From Desulfobacter vibrioformis DSM 8776 (lineage in GTDB: Bacteria; Desulfobacterota; Desulfobacteria; Desulfobacterales; Desulfobacteraceae): DNA of 64,000 bases. Both the position numbers and the translations under genes were made by a program. The stretch is taken from positions 159,283-223,282 of the forward strand of contig NZ_JQKJ01000004.1 of the NCBI RefSeq assembly GCF_000745975.1, read 5' to 3'. The notes below the pieces were generated by a model that saw nothing but the letters and a program-made list of their open reading frames with translations, had not been told where the DNA came from and did not search any database. This document shows positions 34,966-44,700 of this stretch, in pieces; position 1 is the stretch's first letter, and each line of letters starts with the position of its first letter.

Positions 34966-37149
34966 TCAACCGAACATATGTGCAATTTTCTTTTTTTTCA
35001 TGCTTCTGAAAAACCAGACACCCAGGCCGAACAGGAAAACCAGAACAGAAAGGCCAATGGTATTAAATCCCTTGATGATGTCTTTGGTTAAAGGATCGGT
35101 TTGGGCAATGGGGTTCAGGGTCTGCTGCTTGCTTCTCAAAAGGGCCGTGCCGTCATCTCCGTTGAGGTGGTCCAGGGCGTTGAGCAGGAAGGTTGCGTTG
35201 GTGGTGCGGCCCTGTTCGTCCAGCATGTTGTCGTGCAGTACCTGGGCACATCCGAGCACAAATATTTTTGCAGGTGCTGATGTTTCGATGACGCGGTTGC
35301 CGGCTTCAAGTCCTTGGATGTTTTGGGACGGGGCCCCGGATGGTTGCGGACCTTCAACGTTGTCTTTGTCCTGGGTGTCGGTTTCTCCGGCTTCCTTTTC
35401 AGGGACAGGTTTGCCTTTAAAATAGGATGTAAACTGCCCTTCCAGAAGATATGCCAGATCATAGGTGGACAGATCGTTATTTGTGGGGGGCGGGCTTAAA
35501 AACATGGGGTTCAGGTTAATGTTGTCTTCCATGAGCCATGCCTGGTCAGATGAAGACAAGAGCCTGACGGCACTGACCTTTGCCTCGTCCTGGCCGCCCT
35601 TGACATACTTGACCGGGGAGATCTGCATAACCACAAGGCCTTTGATGTTTTTCATGAACACGGGATCATTGTTGATGGCGTCGTCCTTGAGAACAGGCGC
35701 AAAGTAGATGATCTGCTCCCCGCCCCCCTGGGATTGGGGCAATGGCTGCGTGTACGCATTTTTGTCCAGCACATAGGCTTTTTGAATCTCCACGCCATAG
35801 TGGGCTAAAAGCTTTTCAAGGCCGGTGTCGATGGGGGCAAAAGAAGGCATTCCCATCATGCCGCCCCGGCCCTGCTGCTCTTCAAATGCATCGGCAAAGA
35901 CAGCGATATTGGTGCCCTTCATCAGGGCCTGGTCAATCTGGAACAATTCATAATCTGAAAAATGCTGGGTGGGTTTGGCAATTACCAGGCAGTTGAGTCC
36001 CTGGGGAATGCCTTCATCTTTAAGGGGAATCTGTTTGATATTGTATCTTGATCCCACAAGTTGATCAAAAATGGCAAGACCGTTTCCGGCCCGGCCCTGC
36101 ATCATGGCCATGCGGTCCGGTCCAAGGGTGGGGCAGCCATGATCGGACAGATACCCGATATCCTTGTTGATGCCGATCAGTTTTTCCATGACCGCTGTAA
36201 TCTCTTCGCCAAGCCCCCGGGGATCCGTCATCTGATAGGTGGTGCCGATGATGGGAATCTCCACGGCCGTGATCAGGGGCAAAGTCCGGGTCTTGCCTTT
36301 ATATTCCACCACAAGACTGGCTGTGCCGGCACCTGCCTTGATATTTTTTTCAGGCACGTCAGGCCAGTGCATGGCCATGAGATGATATTTCTTTGCAAGT
36401 TTTTCAAGTTCATCCGGGTCTGAGATATCCTTGGATTCAAACTGAAAAATACCCAGGTTTTTTCTGTTCAGCTTTTCCACAGTCCCTGCCACCTCATCGC
36501 CAAGATGCGGGAGTTCGTCCAATCCGATCAACGGTGCCAGGGCATTAAGCCCGGAGGACAGATACATGGTGATATTGATTTTATCGGTCTGGCGCAAAAG
36601 TGCAGACACCTTGTTGTTCAGCTTGCGGATGGCGCAGGTCAGCTCGTATTCAAGGCCGTCCGTGGCAGTGATGGCCGGGATTTTTTCTATGAGGTCCCCA
36701 TGGAGAATGACCAGGCCCATGTAAGCGTTTTTAAATTTCAGCTCATCGTTTTCCATCACCCTGATCTGGACTGGTGATATTCCATAATCCCGGGCCATTT
36801 CACGGTTCTGGTCCGCATTGTCCCCCATGTCGGTTTCCTGGGATACATTATAAAAGGTAAAGTTGAAATATTGTCCGGCCTGGGCTGCGTATTCCGTGAG
36901 CAGGTCCCTTAAGTACCGTTCCGTATTATTGTGGGGGGCGGGCAGGTTTTTTGAGAAAAATACTTTGATGTTCAACGGTTCCGACAGGGTGGACACGGCC
37001 TGTTTGCTGGCATCGGACAGGGAATAAATTCGGTTGGCGGTCAGGTCAAATCTGAAAAACAGGCTTAATCCCGCCACATTCAGCAGAACGGTAACAACAG
37101 CATACAGGATAAATTTCAGATAATATTCTTTAAGGAAAGGCTTACCCAT
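34966..37149 (-). CDS. GldG-family ABC transporter auxiliary protein
   Basis: A 727-residue protein with an N-terminal membrane helix (FILYAVVTVLLNVAGLSLFF) and a C-terminal one (NTIGLSVLVFLFGLGVWFF). The large periplasmic part starts FDLTANRIYSLSDASKQAVSTL and PLNIKVFFSKNLP, typical of the ABC-type uncharacterised auxiliary (GldG) family. In gliding bacteroidetes GldA/F/G form an ABC complex; in other phyla the homologues have no known substrate. Gene order here (ATPase, permease, GldG-like, DUF4340) is conserved. A Glu/Gly-rich linker occurs at about residues 590-620. Confidence 0.88.
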   Translation of the reverse strand: MGKPFLKEYYLKFILYAVVTVLLNVAGLSLFFRFDLTANRIYSLSDASKQAVSTLSEPLNIKVFFSKNLPAPHNNTERYLRDLLTEYAAQAGQYFNFTFYNVSQETDMGDNADQNREMARDYGISPVQIRVMENDELKFKNAYMGLVILHGDLIEKIPAITATDGLEYELTCAIRKLNNKVSALLRQTDKINITMYLSSGLNALAPLIGLDELPHLGDEVAGTVEKLNRKNLGIFQFESKDISDPDELEKLAKKYHLMAMHWPDVPEKNIKAGAGTASLVVEYKGKTRTLPLITAVEIPIIGTTYQMTDPRGLGEEITAVMEKLIGINKDIGYLSDHGCPTLGPDRMAMMQGRAGNGLAIFDQLVGSRYNIKQIPLKDEGIPQGLNCLVIAKPTQHFSDYELFQIDQALMKGTNIAVFADAFEEQQGRGGMMGMPSFAPIDTGLEKLLAHYGVEIQKAYVLDKNAYTQPLPQSQGGGEQIIYFAPVLKDDAINNDPVFMKNIKGLVVMQISPVKYVKGGQDEAKVSAVRLLSSSDQAWLMEDNINLNPMFLSPPPTNNDLSTYDLAYLLEGQFTSYFKGKPVPEKEAGETDTQDKDNVEGPQPSGAPSQNIQGLEAGNRVIETSAPAKIFVLGCAQVLHDNMLDEQGRTTNATFLLNALDHLNGDDGTALLRSKQQTLNPIAQTDPLTKDIIKGFNTIGLSVLVFLFGLGVWFFRSMKKKKIAHMFG

Positions 37150-37158
37150 GGTGACTCC

Positions 37159-37863
37159 TTAATTTTTTTCTTTCATGGCAATGTCGGTTGAGAAAATGAA
37201 AATAAAGATCACGGATGCAAAGTAAATAAGGTCCCTTGAATCAATAATGCCCTTGGAAATATTTGTGAAATGGGCATTGGCACCAAGGTATTCCACAACC
37301 GGCACAAGGCGTTCGGGAACAAAAAACAGCATCCGGTCAATGATGGTCAGGGTAAAACATATGGCGCACCCGATGATAAATGCGATGATCTGGTTGCGGG
37401 TCAGGGCCGAGGCAAACAGTCCGATGCTGCAGTAAGCCCCGCCAAGGAGAATGGCCCCGAGGTAGCCGCCGATCACAGGCCCCGGGTCCAAACTGCCGAT
37501 AAAGGAGATGAACAGCGGGTAGGACAGGGTGGGCACCAGCATGGCCGCGGCAAAGGCGCTTGCCGCGAAAAATTTGCCCAGGGCAATATGGGTGAAGGAG
37601 ACCGGCATGGTTAAAAGGCTTTCATAGGAGCCCACGTTTTTTTCCTCGGCAAACATGCGCATGGTCACGGCCGGAATAAAAAAGGAGAAGGTTATGGGAA
37701 GAAGGGCGAAAAAGTCCCTCAGGTCGGCACGTCCGTAGAGGAAAAAGGTGGAAAAGAAAAACCACCCCGTAACAATGAGAAAAAGGGAGATAACAATATA
37801 TGCAATGGGTGAAATAAAATAGTCCTTAAATTCCTTTAAGGCAATGGTTTTGATCTGTGTCAT
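37159..37863 (-). CDS. ABC-2 type permease (GldF-like)
   Basis: A 234-residue membrane protein with six hydrophobic segments. Recognisable family parts are TIALKEFKDYFISPIAYIVI at the N-terminus, MRMFAEEKNVGSYESLLTMPV and LGAILLGGAYCSIGLFASALTRNQ. It pairs with the ATPase four bases upstream and the GldG-like protein ten bases downstream. The substrate is unknown; an envelope-related export or extrusion role is usual for this family. Confidence 0.9.
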   Translation of the reverse strand: MTQIKTIALKEFKDYFISPIAYIVISLFLIVTGWFFFSTFFLYGRADLRDFFALLPITFSFFIPAVTMRMFAEEKNVGSYESLLTMPVSFTHIALGKFFAASAFAAAMLVPTLSYPLFISFIGSLDPGPVIGGYLGAILLGGAYCSIGLFASALTRNQIIAFIIGCAICFTLTIIDRMLFFVPERLVPVVEYLGANAHFTNISKGIIDSRDLIYFASVIFIFIFSTDIAMKEKN

Positions 37864-37866
37864 GGG

Positions 37867-38811
37867 TTAAGCGCCCTCCCGTGTCAATTCGTGGAAAATT
37901 TCTTCAAGGGCTAAGGGTTGTCTGACAAGCTCGGTGACAATCCAGTCGGTTTTTTTAATGGACAGGTAAAGGTCCTGGCGGATGTCTTTATCTTCTTTGC
38001 AGCACAGCTCAAAACTGATGCCTTCACTGGCCGGTGTGTCTGTCACAGTGATGTCAAGGCCTGGATCAAAGGCTTTAAGGTGGGTAAGGGCTGCCGTTAT
38101 CTCCGCATTGAGCAGCGTCAGGCGGACCACGCTGCGGTGCCGGGCATTTTGTTTTAAATGCTCGGTGCTGTCGTCAGCCACTTTTTTGCCCTTGTTGATG
38201 ATGGCGATCCGGTCGCAGGTGGCTTCGGCCTCGGAAAGGATATGGGTGGAAAAGATAATGGTCTTTTCCCTGCCAATGCCTTTGATGATATCACGGATCT
38301 CTGCGATCTGGTTGGGGTCAAGGCCCGAGGTGGGTTCGTCAAGGATCAGGATATCCGGGTCGGACATCAGGGCATGGGCCAGCCCCACCCGCTGGCGAAG
38401 GCCCTTGGACAGATTGCCGATGGGCCTGGCCATGATACCGGAGAGCCCGCACAGCCGGCCTAATTCTTTAAACCGGGACAGCCTGCGTTCAGGGTTATCC
38501 ATCCCTTTAAGCCGCGCCACATAATCCAGGTAATCATATACCAGCATATTGTGGTACAAGGGTGCGGATTCAGGCAGATACCCGATCATGGATTTTATTT
38601 CCAGGGTGTGCTCGGGCATTTTAAGTTCATTGATCCTGATGGTGCCGGATGTGGGGGTATAAAATCCTGTGAGCATCCTCAATGTGGTTGTCTTGCCTGC
38701 CCCGTTGGGGCCGAGAAGGCCAAGTATCTTGCCGGGTTCAACGGTGAGGCTGATGTTGTCAACCGCACAGAAATCACCGTAATACTTGGTCAGGTTCTGA
38801 ACATCAATCAA
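37867..38811 (-). CDS. ABC transporter ATP-binding protein (GldA-like)
   Basis: A 314-residue ABC ATPase with Walker A GLLGPNGAGKTTTLRML, Q-loop YLPESAPLYHN, signature LSKGLRQRVGLAHAL (K in place of the usual G) and Walker B ILILDEPTSGLDPNQ with a switch His in FSTHILSE. The C-terminal 90 residues form the extra domain seen in ABC-2 exporters. It is the energy unit for the permease encoded next, and lies nine bases after the RHH-like gene. Confidence 0.93.
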   Translation of the reverse strand: MIDVQNLTKYYGDFCAVDNISLTVEPGKILGLLGPNGAGKTTTLRMLTGFYTPTSGTIRINELKMPEHTLEIKSMIGYLPESAPLYHNMLVYDYLDYVARLKGMDNPERRLSRFKELGRLCGLSGIMARPIGNLSKGLRQRVGLAHALMSDPDILILDEPTSGLDPNQIAEIRDIIKGIGREKTIIFSTHILSEAEATCDRIAIINKGKKVADDSTEHLKQNARHRSVVRLTLLNAEITAALTHLKAFDPGLDITVTDTPASEGISFELCCKEDKDIRQDLYLSIKKTDWIVTELVRQPLALEEIFHELTREGA

Positions 38812-38820
38812 TGTCTTCTC

Positions 38821-39396
38821 CTAAAAATCTTCAAGTACTTTGCTTTTTTCAAGGAACGCATCCACGTCCCCTGCTGTTCGTTTCATATGGTCTATCAGTT
38901 TTTCAAGATGCCGGCAGAAGGGGTCGTCTTCGCCTAAAGCCATGGCCGATTCCCGGTAAAACAAAAGAAATTCGTTGAAACGGGTCTCCAGATTACCGGC
39001 CAGTTTTTTTCGTTCTTCATGCCTTATTTTTTCAGACTGGATAACGGTTTCCAGTTTTTTGATGGAATACTCAACCAGCGCATCCCGGGGCATGTTATAT
39101 GTTCCGGAGATGGTCGTCAATGCCTCAATGGTCTTACGGCTGAGCACAAAGGTTTTCTGCTTTCTGTCCAGTTGATTGAATTTGCGTATCCGGATGGTCT
39201 GGGCCAGTTGATCCAGGGCTGAATGATCTTCAATGATGTGATCAAACAGGGATTTCTGCTTGATGCCCATGTGGACGGCCACAAGGCCGATGGCATCAAT
39301 GGCTTTCTGGGAAAGTTTAAATGTTGCCCTGACCGATTGTTTACCCCTTAAATCAAACATGGACAGTTCAGTAAAGGGGGCATTGGATTTCGCCAT
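38821..39396 (-). CDS. putative DNA-binding protein with two RHH-like repeats
   Basis: A 191-residue soluble protein I do not recognise. Two similar segments are visible: RATFKLSQKAIDAIGLVAVH (about 24-43) and KTFVLSRKTIEALTTISGTY (about 82-101). Each has a short strand followed by two helices, as in ribbon-helix-helix folds. The C-terminal third is a charged coiled coil (IRHEERKKLAGNLETRFNEF). It is the first gene of the GldA/F/G-like operon, nine bases ahead of the ATPase, so it may regulate it. This is inferred from internal similarity and position only. Confidence 0.5.
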   Translation of the reverse strand: MAKSNAPFTELSMFDLRGKQSVRATFKLSQKAIDAIGLVAVHMGIKQKSLFDHIIEDHSALDQLAQTIRIRKFNQLDRKQKTFVLSRKTIEALTTISGTYNMPRDALVEYSIKKLETVIQSEKIRHEERKKLAGNLETRFNEFLLFYRESAMALGEDDPFCRHLEKLIDHMKRTAGDVDAFLEKSKVLEDF

Positions 39397-39745
39397 GAGT
39401 TCTCCTTTTCGGGACGCTGTATTATTCTCGCTTTGCTACCCCAAAAAGTAATACAGATTTATAATGTCCGCGTATATTAGCTTAAAAGGCCAGCCGGATC
39501 AATGGTTAATGGCTGGATGATCAAAATGTAATTTAGTTTCCGGATTTGACGGCTGTTTTTATAAGAAACTGGAGACAAGAGACAGGAAACAAGAGGGCGA
39601 AGCGCCTGGGGCGCCTATTTTAAGTGCGTATGGTTGGTGTTTTTAGTTTCATTTTTTTTTGTGGGCTTGCGGCCCATGGGGGATATAAAAAATTTCATGC
39701 GATTGCCTTACCCTGAAAAAAAAATCAAGTGGATCGAAATGTTGC

Positions 39746-39770
39746 GGCCCGGAATCGTTGGTTCCGGGCC
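39746..39770. terminator. strong GC-rich hairpin downstream of the GH18 gene
   Basis: GGCCCGGAA and TTCCGGGCC form a perfect 9-bp stem with a 7-nt loop. On the minus strand an 8-9 nt T-run lies about 20 bases further on. It probably ends the GH18 transcript (stop at 39854). The remainder of 39397-39853 has no gene; a purine-rich stretch with GAGACAAGAGACAGG lies near 39570. Confidence 0.5.
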
Positions 39771-39853
39771 GTCAGGTAAAGCACGACTGCTCTCATCATT
39801 CCGGTGCCCTGGGATCCCTTTGGGAGCGGACCGGGCATCAGGCCGCAGGGGGC

Positions 39854-41203
39854 TTATTTCTTGACAAGAGGCGCCAGGGTTTCGCTGAAGAAATAGGCCG
39901 GGGTGTTTATGGCCTCCTGTTCCGGTTTCGGCTTCCAAACGCCATATCCATCGGGCATGGCATCATTTCCCAGGCTCCAGACCATCATGCCGCCGAACTG
40001 TTTGCCGTCAATTCCCTTTTCGTTTTCGTAAATCGCTTTAAGGGATTTTGATATCTGATCCACCGCCTCATCCCACCCGGCTTTGTCTTTCCTGAAGTTC
40101 CATACATTCCCGTGAACGGTTCCGGCGCCTGCATTTGCCGGTATGCCGATGAGAAGTTTTGTGTTTTTATTCACTTTCCCTTTTTTTTCCAGGCTGTCAT
40201 AAGCTGCCGCCACAATGTCGGGGTCGGATTCATTCACAAGCTTTCCGCCGTCAAGGGGGTTGGGGTATGTGAGTGCAACGCCGCTGTTGTATGCCTGCAC
40301 AAAGATGGCATCATATACACCCGTGGTAAAATCCCACTCTACGCCCGCCGCGGCCACGTAAAGGCCGGGATTATCCGAACTGCCCGCAAGCTGGGGTGCT
40401 GCCGTGATAAAGTAATCTTTGCCAAATTTCTCCCTGAGCATATCCGCCAATGTAACAAGGCCCGGCGCATCCGTGATATTTTCGACGTCAAAGTCAACTC
40501 CGTCAACGCCTGCCGTTTTTACGGCATCGTACAGGTTCTCAACAGTATCACCGTTTATTTTAATATTGTGGGCATGCTCTCCACCGATTGAAAGCAGGTT
40601 TATGGTCCCGCTTTTTTCCATTGTAATCATCTTTTTGATTTGATTTAGCTGATCCGCCCCGATCTTTCCGTCATCATCGGCAAAACCGAATACAACAACA
40701 CTGTATTCCGTAAGCTGTTTTGGGGTGATTGACGCCACCGCGCCTACAGAAGCAAGGTCAATATACCCGACCATTGCATTTTCAGGCCACTTCCCGGAAT
40801 TGATATTGGTTTTTTTATACGCATGGGGATCTTCTCCGCCGACACCTATTTTAAAAGGAGCGGAATGGGTTGCGCCGTCGGCATTTGACAGCACAACCAT
40901 AAGGGTCATATTCTCTTTTGTAATCCCGGTGACGGTAAAAATGCCCATCTGGATACCCTCGGGATTGTCATTATCCACGGGTTTCTGCTCCGCGACGTTT
41001 TCTTTGTCTATCAGGAGTACGGCCTTATCCCCCTTCTCCCCGTAATATGTGTCCCACCTCACGGTAAGTGTCTGGTTTTCAAGTTTCGTTGCCCAGCCTG
41101 CGATGACCGGTTTTGCCGGTGCAGCGAAAAGCACGCCTGCAAAGCATGTCAAAAAGCATGTCAATAAGATTCCTAAAAGTGAAAACATGACCATTTTTCT
41201 CAT
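39854..41203 (-). CDS. secreted GH18 (chitinase-like) protein
   Basis: 449 residues. The N-terminus MRKMVMFSLLGILLTCFLTC, followed by AGVLFAAP, is a signal peptide with probable cleavage after FAA. Residues 30-125 form a beta-rich module (fibronectin- or CBM-like). Residues 135-449 are a glycosyl hydrolase 18 barrel with SxGG-like LLSIGGEHAH, the catalytic DGVDFDVE (Asp239, Glu241), QAYNSG and a terminal MVWSLGNDA. Chitin or peptidoglycan GlcNAc linkages are possible substrates. AGGAGACG lies upstream of the ATG. It is a single gene, separated by about 450 bp from neighbours on both sides. Catalytic residues are complete, so it is probably active. Confidence 0.88.
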   Translation of the reverse strand: MRKMVMFSLLGILLTCFLTCFAGVLFAAPAKPVIAGWATKLENQTLTVRWDTYYGEKGDKAVLLIDKENVAEQKPVDNDNPEGIQMGIFTVTGITKENMTLMVVLSNADGATHSAPFKIGVGGEDPHAYKKTNINSGKWPENAMVGYIDLASVGAVASITPKQLTEYSVVVFGFADDDGKIGADQLNQIKKMITMEKSGTINLLSIGGEHAHNIKINGDTVENLYDAVKTAGVDGVDFDVENITDAPGLVTLADMLREKFGKDYFITAAPQLAGSSDNPGLYVAAAGVEWDFTTGVYDAIFVQAYNSGVALTYPNPLDGGKLVNESDPDIVAAAYDSLEKKGKVNKNTKLLIGIPANAGAGTVHGNVWNFRKDKAGWDEAVDQISKSLKAIYENEKGIDGKQFGGMMVWSLGNDAMPDGYGVWKPKPEQEAINTPAYFFSETLAPLVKK

Positions 41204-41556
41204 TTTTCGTCTCCTGTTTTTGTTTTGGGCGGCCCAGCCGCGTCATTGGGATAGATCAACTGCCTTAGATGCAGATCTAAAAAACAATTTATCATCAGTC
41301 TCGCCTGTTGAATGGCCGGGACGTATGATTTACAGAAAAGTTTCTCTTATTGTTGCAGCAGTTATTCCGGCAAGCGGAATTATGGATAAAATTGTGTTGA
41401 ACAGAAGTCTCAGTATGATGCCGGATATACTTATTTCGATTATTTTTGATTTATAACCCCTGCCGGAAAATGGATCAAGAAAAAATTGAAGCTGGTTTCA
41501 TTCACTGGAATACAATGCGTTCCAAGTTTGGAATTGCTGATCTTTTAGACTTTATC

Positions 41557-41586
41557 TTGACAAACAGCGTGTTACTGTCCTAAATG
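41557..41586 (+). promoter_or_regulatory. candidate promoter of the PKS-NRPS cluster
   Basis: A perfect TTGACA (41557-41562) with an 18-bp spacer to TAAATG (41581-41586); the -10 is weak. It lies about 120 bp before the first gene of the cluster. The remainder of 41204-41600 shows no gene I can support. Confidence 0.3.
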
Positions 41587-41601
41587 AGGAGAATCAAAAA
41601 A

Positions 41602-41639
41602 AATGATTTTTAAATAATTAAATGATTTTCAAATAATTA
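41602..41639. repeat. two tandem 19-bp AT-rich direct repeats
   Basis: AATGATTTTTAAATAATTA (41602-41620) and AATGATTTTCAAATAATTA (41621-41639) differ at one base. They lie 63 bp before the first cluster gene, so they may form an operator or a UP-like region. Confidence 0.55.
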
Positions 41640-41702
41640 ATCGGTAAGTTTAGCTGATAAATCAAACGATCATTTGTAAAACACAATCCTAAAGGAATTC
41701 AG

Positions 41703-44700
41703 ATGTTAGATCTCACCGTTGTGTTGCTTACATACGCAGGCGTCAAGATTTATGAAAAATTTATAAAAGACGAACCTGGAGAAAAACAGGCGGCTGAGAA
41801 CCCTTCGGAAGAACAGCACCGGGATGAAGAGAAAATCTTAGATCCGGAAGTGCCACTGGAAGTGCAAACGGATCAGGAAGATCTGCCCCGGCCCGAAGAT
41901 CCCAGGGCCCTTGCGAAACAAAAGCGGTCCCACTACCAGCAAATGAGTGCGGTCACCCTGGGCACCGCTTTCTTACGCTATATATCCCCCACCTTTACGC
42001 TGGTCAATATCGCGGCTTATACCTACACCATGCTCCCCTTTTACCGCCAGGTGGAAACGGCTGTCAGGCAGCGGCTTCTCAAGGACGGCAAGGTGGACAC
42101 CCACCTTCTCATGGGGATCGGCAACCTGCTGCTGCTGGGAACGGGCCGTTACATCACGGCCGGTATCGGCCTGGGATTTGTCTATGTGGGGGACGCCATC
42201 CAGGCCAGGGCGTCGGAAACAGCGGAGAAAAAACTCACCGGCAACCTGGTTGACACTCTTTTCGACCCCCATCAAAAGGTCTGGATCGTCAAAGAGGGGG
42301 CCGAGCTGGAGAGTTCTCTGGAAGCGGTGGGGCAGGGCGATATCCTGGTGATCCGGGCCGGAGAAACCATTCCCATAGACGGCCAAGTGGTGTCGGGCAT
42401 GGCCAGCGTGGATCAGCACGCCTTTACCGGCGAATCCTATCCGGTTGAAAAAGGCATCGGAGAACCGGTATTCGCCTCCACCCTGGTCCTCACAGGCCAG
42501 GTCCACGTGAGGGTTGAAAAGTCGGGCCGGGAAACCACCATCGGCCGGATCAGTGAAATTCTGGATAATTCTCTGAAATCCAAAACCGAGCTGCAGCTTC
42601 GCGGGGAACAGTGGGCGGAAAAGGCCAATCTCCCGTTCCTGGTCATGGCCGGTGCCGGACTTGCGGTATTTGGCCCGGTGGGGGCCATGGTCATTCTCAG
42701 CGGCAACACGATCCAGGCCATCCGCGTGCTGGCACCCCTGGCCACCCTCAATTACCAAACCGTGGCGTCCCATCGCCAGATTCTGGTTAAGCAGGGGCAA
42801 GGCATTGAACAGATCAGCGCCATCGACACATTTTTATTTGATAAAACCGGCACACTGACCGACGGTGACCTAGAGGTCCGCACCCTGTTGTGCGTCCATC
42901 CGGACTACGGGGAAAAGGATATCCTCTTTTATGCGGCCCTGGCCGAACACCAGCTCACCCATCCCATTGCCAAGGCCATTGTCCGGCATGCCAGGGAAGC
43001 CGGAATTACCGTGGAAAACCTGGACGATATCGAATACCGGCAGGGGTTCGGCATTGTGGTCCAGTACCGGGATCTCACCATCCATGTGGGCAGTGCCCGG
43101 TTCATGGATGCCGAAGGCATTCCCCTGACCCGGCAGACCATGTCCAGGCAGGATGAGATCCATGCCCAGGGCCACTCCCTGGTGATGGTAGCCATTGGCC
43201 GCCGGGTCGCGGGCCTTATTGAACTTGAGGCCAGGGTGCGCCCTGAAGTCCTGATGGTCTTCAGCACCTTACGGCAGAAGGGCATCCAGCACATCGGCAT
43301 TGTTTCCGGCGACCATGCAGCACCCACCCGAAAGCTGGCAGAAGCGCTGGGAGCGGACAGCATTTTTGCCGAGGTGCTGCCGGAAGACAAGGCAGATATC
43401 GTCCGCAAGTTCAAGTCCGAAGGGCACACCGTCTGCTTTATCGGCGACGGGGTCAACGACGCCATTGCCATGCAGCAGGCCGATCTGTCCATATCCCTGC
43501 GCGGGGCCACCACACTTGCCACGGATGTGGCGGACATCATCCTCACCGATCCGGATCTCACCCATTTGTGTGAATTGCTGAAACTGTCCGGCCAGCTGGA
43601 AAACAATCTCAAACGCAGCCTGGGAATCTGCTACCTGGGCATGGGGGTTGTACTGCTGGGCACCCTTTTGGGCCGGATCGATATTCTGGCGGCCATGGGC
43701 GTCCATTTCGCCCTGGGCACCGCGGCCATCGGCAACGCCATGATGCCGCTGGCCGGGATGAAAAAAAGGCCATCCCAACCCACCCGGGAGGCCCCATCCG
43801 ATCCGGCTCCGTCAAAGCCCATCGTAATTGTCGGGGCCGGCGCCGCCGGTACGGCCTGCGCCCTGGCCGCAGCGGCCCAGGGTGTTGATGTCCTGGTGCT
43901 GGAACAATCCGAGCAGCCCGGCGGCATAGTGGCCCACACCTTTATCCATACCCTGGGCGGCCTGTTTGATGACCAGGGTGAGTTCCTGAACCCTGGGCTG
44001 CCCGTGGAACTTGCAAAACGGCTCAGCCAGGCCAGCCCGCTTACCCGTAAACGGCGCATCGGAAAAAATTGGACCTTGAGTGTGGACCCGGAGGTCTACG
44101 CCCGGGTAACCCGGGAGTGGATGGATGAGTACCCCGGCATTGAGATCCGGTATAATCAGCACATCACGGGTGTTTCGGTGGCCAACGGAAAAATTGAATC
44201 CATAACCGTCACCCAGGACGGCGACACCTACACCTTGACCCCCCATACCGTCATCGACACCACAGGCCGGGCCGACATTGTCCGGCATGTGAAAAACATG
44301 GGGGATACGGTTGATGGCGAGGTTCTGGCCGGGATGATTGTCCGGCTGCGCGGGGTTGCGCCGAATGCCGTCACCTTCCCCAAAAGCGTAGGGCTGCTGA
44401 TTCGCATCCGCAAGGCCGCGGAACGCCGGGAACTGCCGCCGGAATGCGGCACCATCTGGCTGGACAGCGGAGTCTATCCGGATGAGGTGTATGTAAAATT
44501 CAATCTCAAACCCGCCGATTTTAACCAGGCCCGCATGGACCGTGTAACAAGTGATCTGCTGGCCTTTCTCCAGACCCTGCCCGGGTTCAGCCAGGCCGTC
44601 ATAGATGCCGGCGGGCAGCTTGGGATTCGCAACGGACACCAGGTCCAGGGCGATTATACGCTCACCGAATCGGATCTCAAAAAAGGCCGGCGTTTTCCCG

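Noticed and set aside
41049..41456. A 135-codon plus-strand ORF running from the GH18 gene into the gap upstream of the cluster
   Set aside because: Half is antisense to the GH18 signal region, the rest has no family resemblance, and there is no ribosome-binding site.
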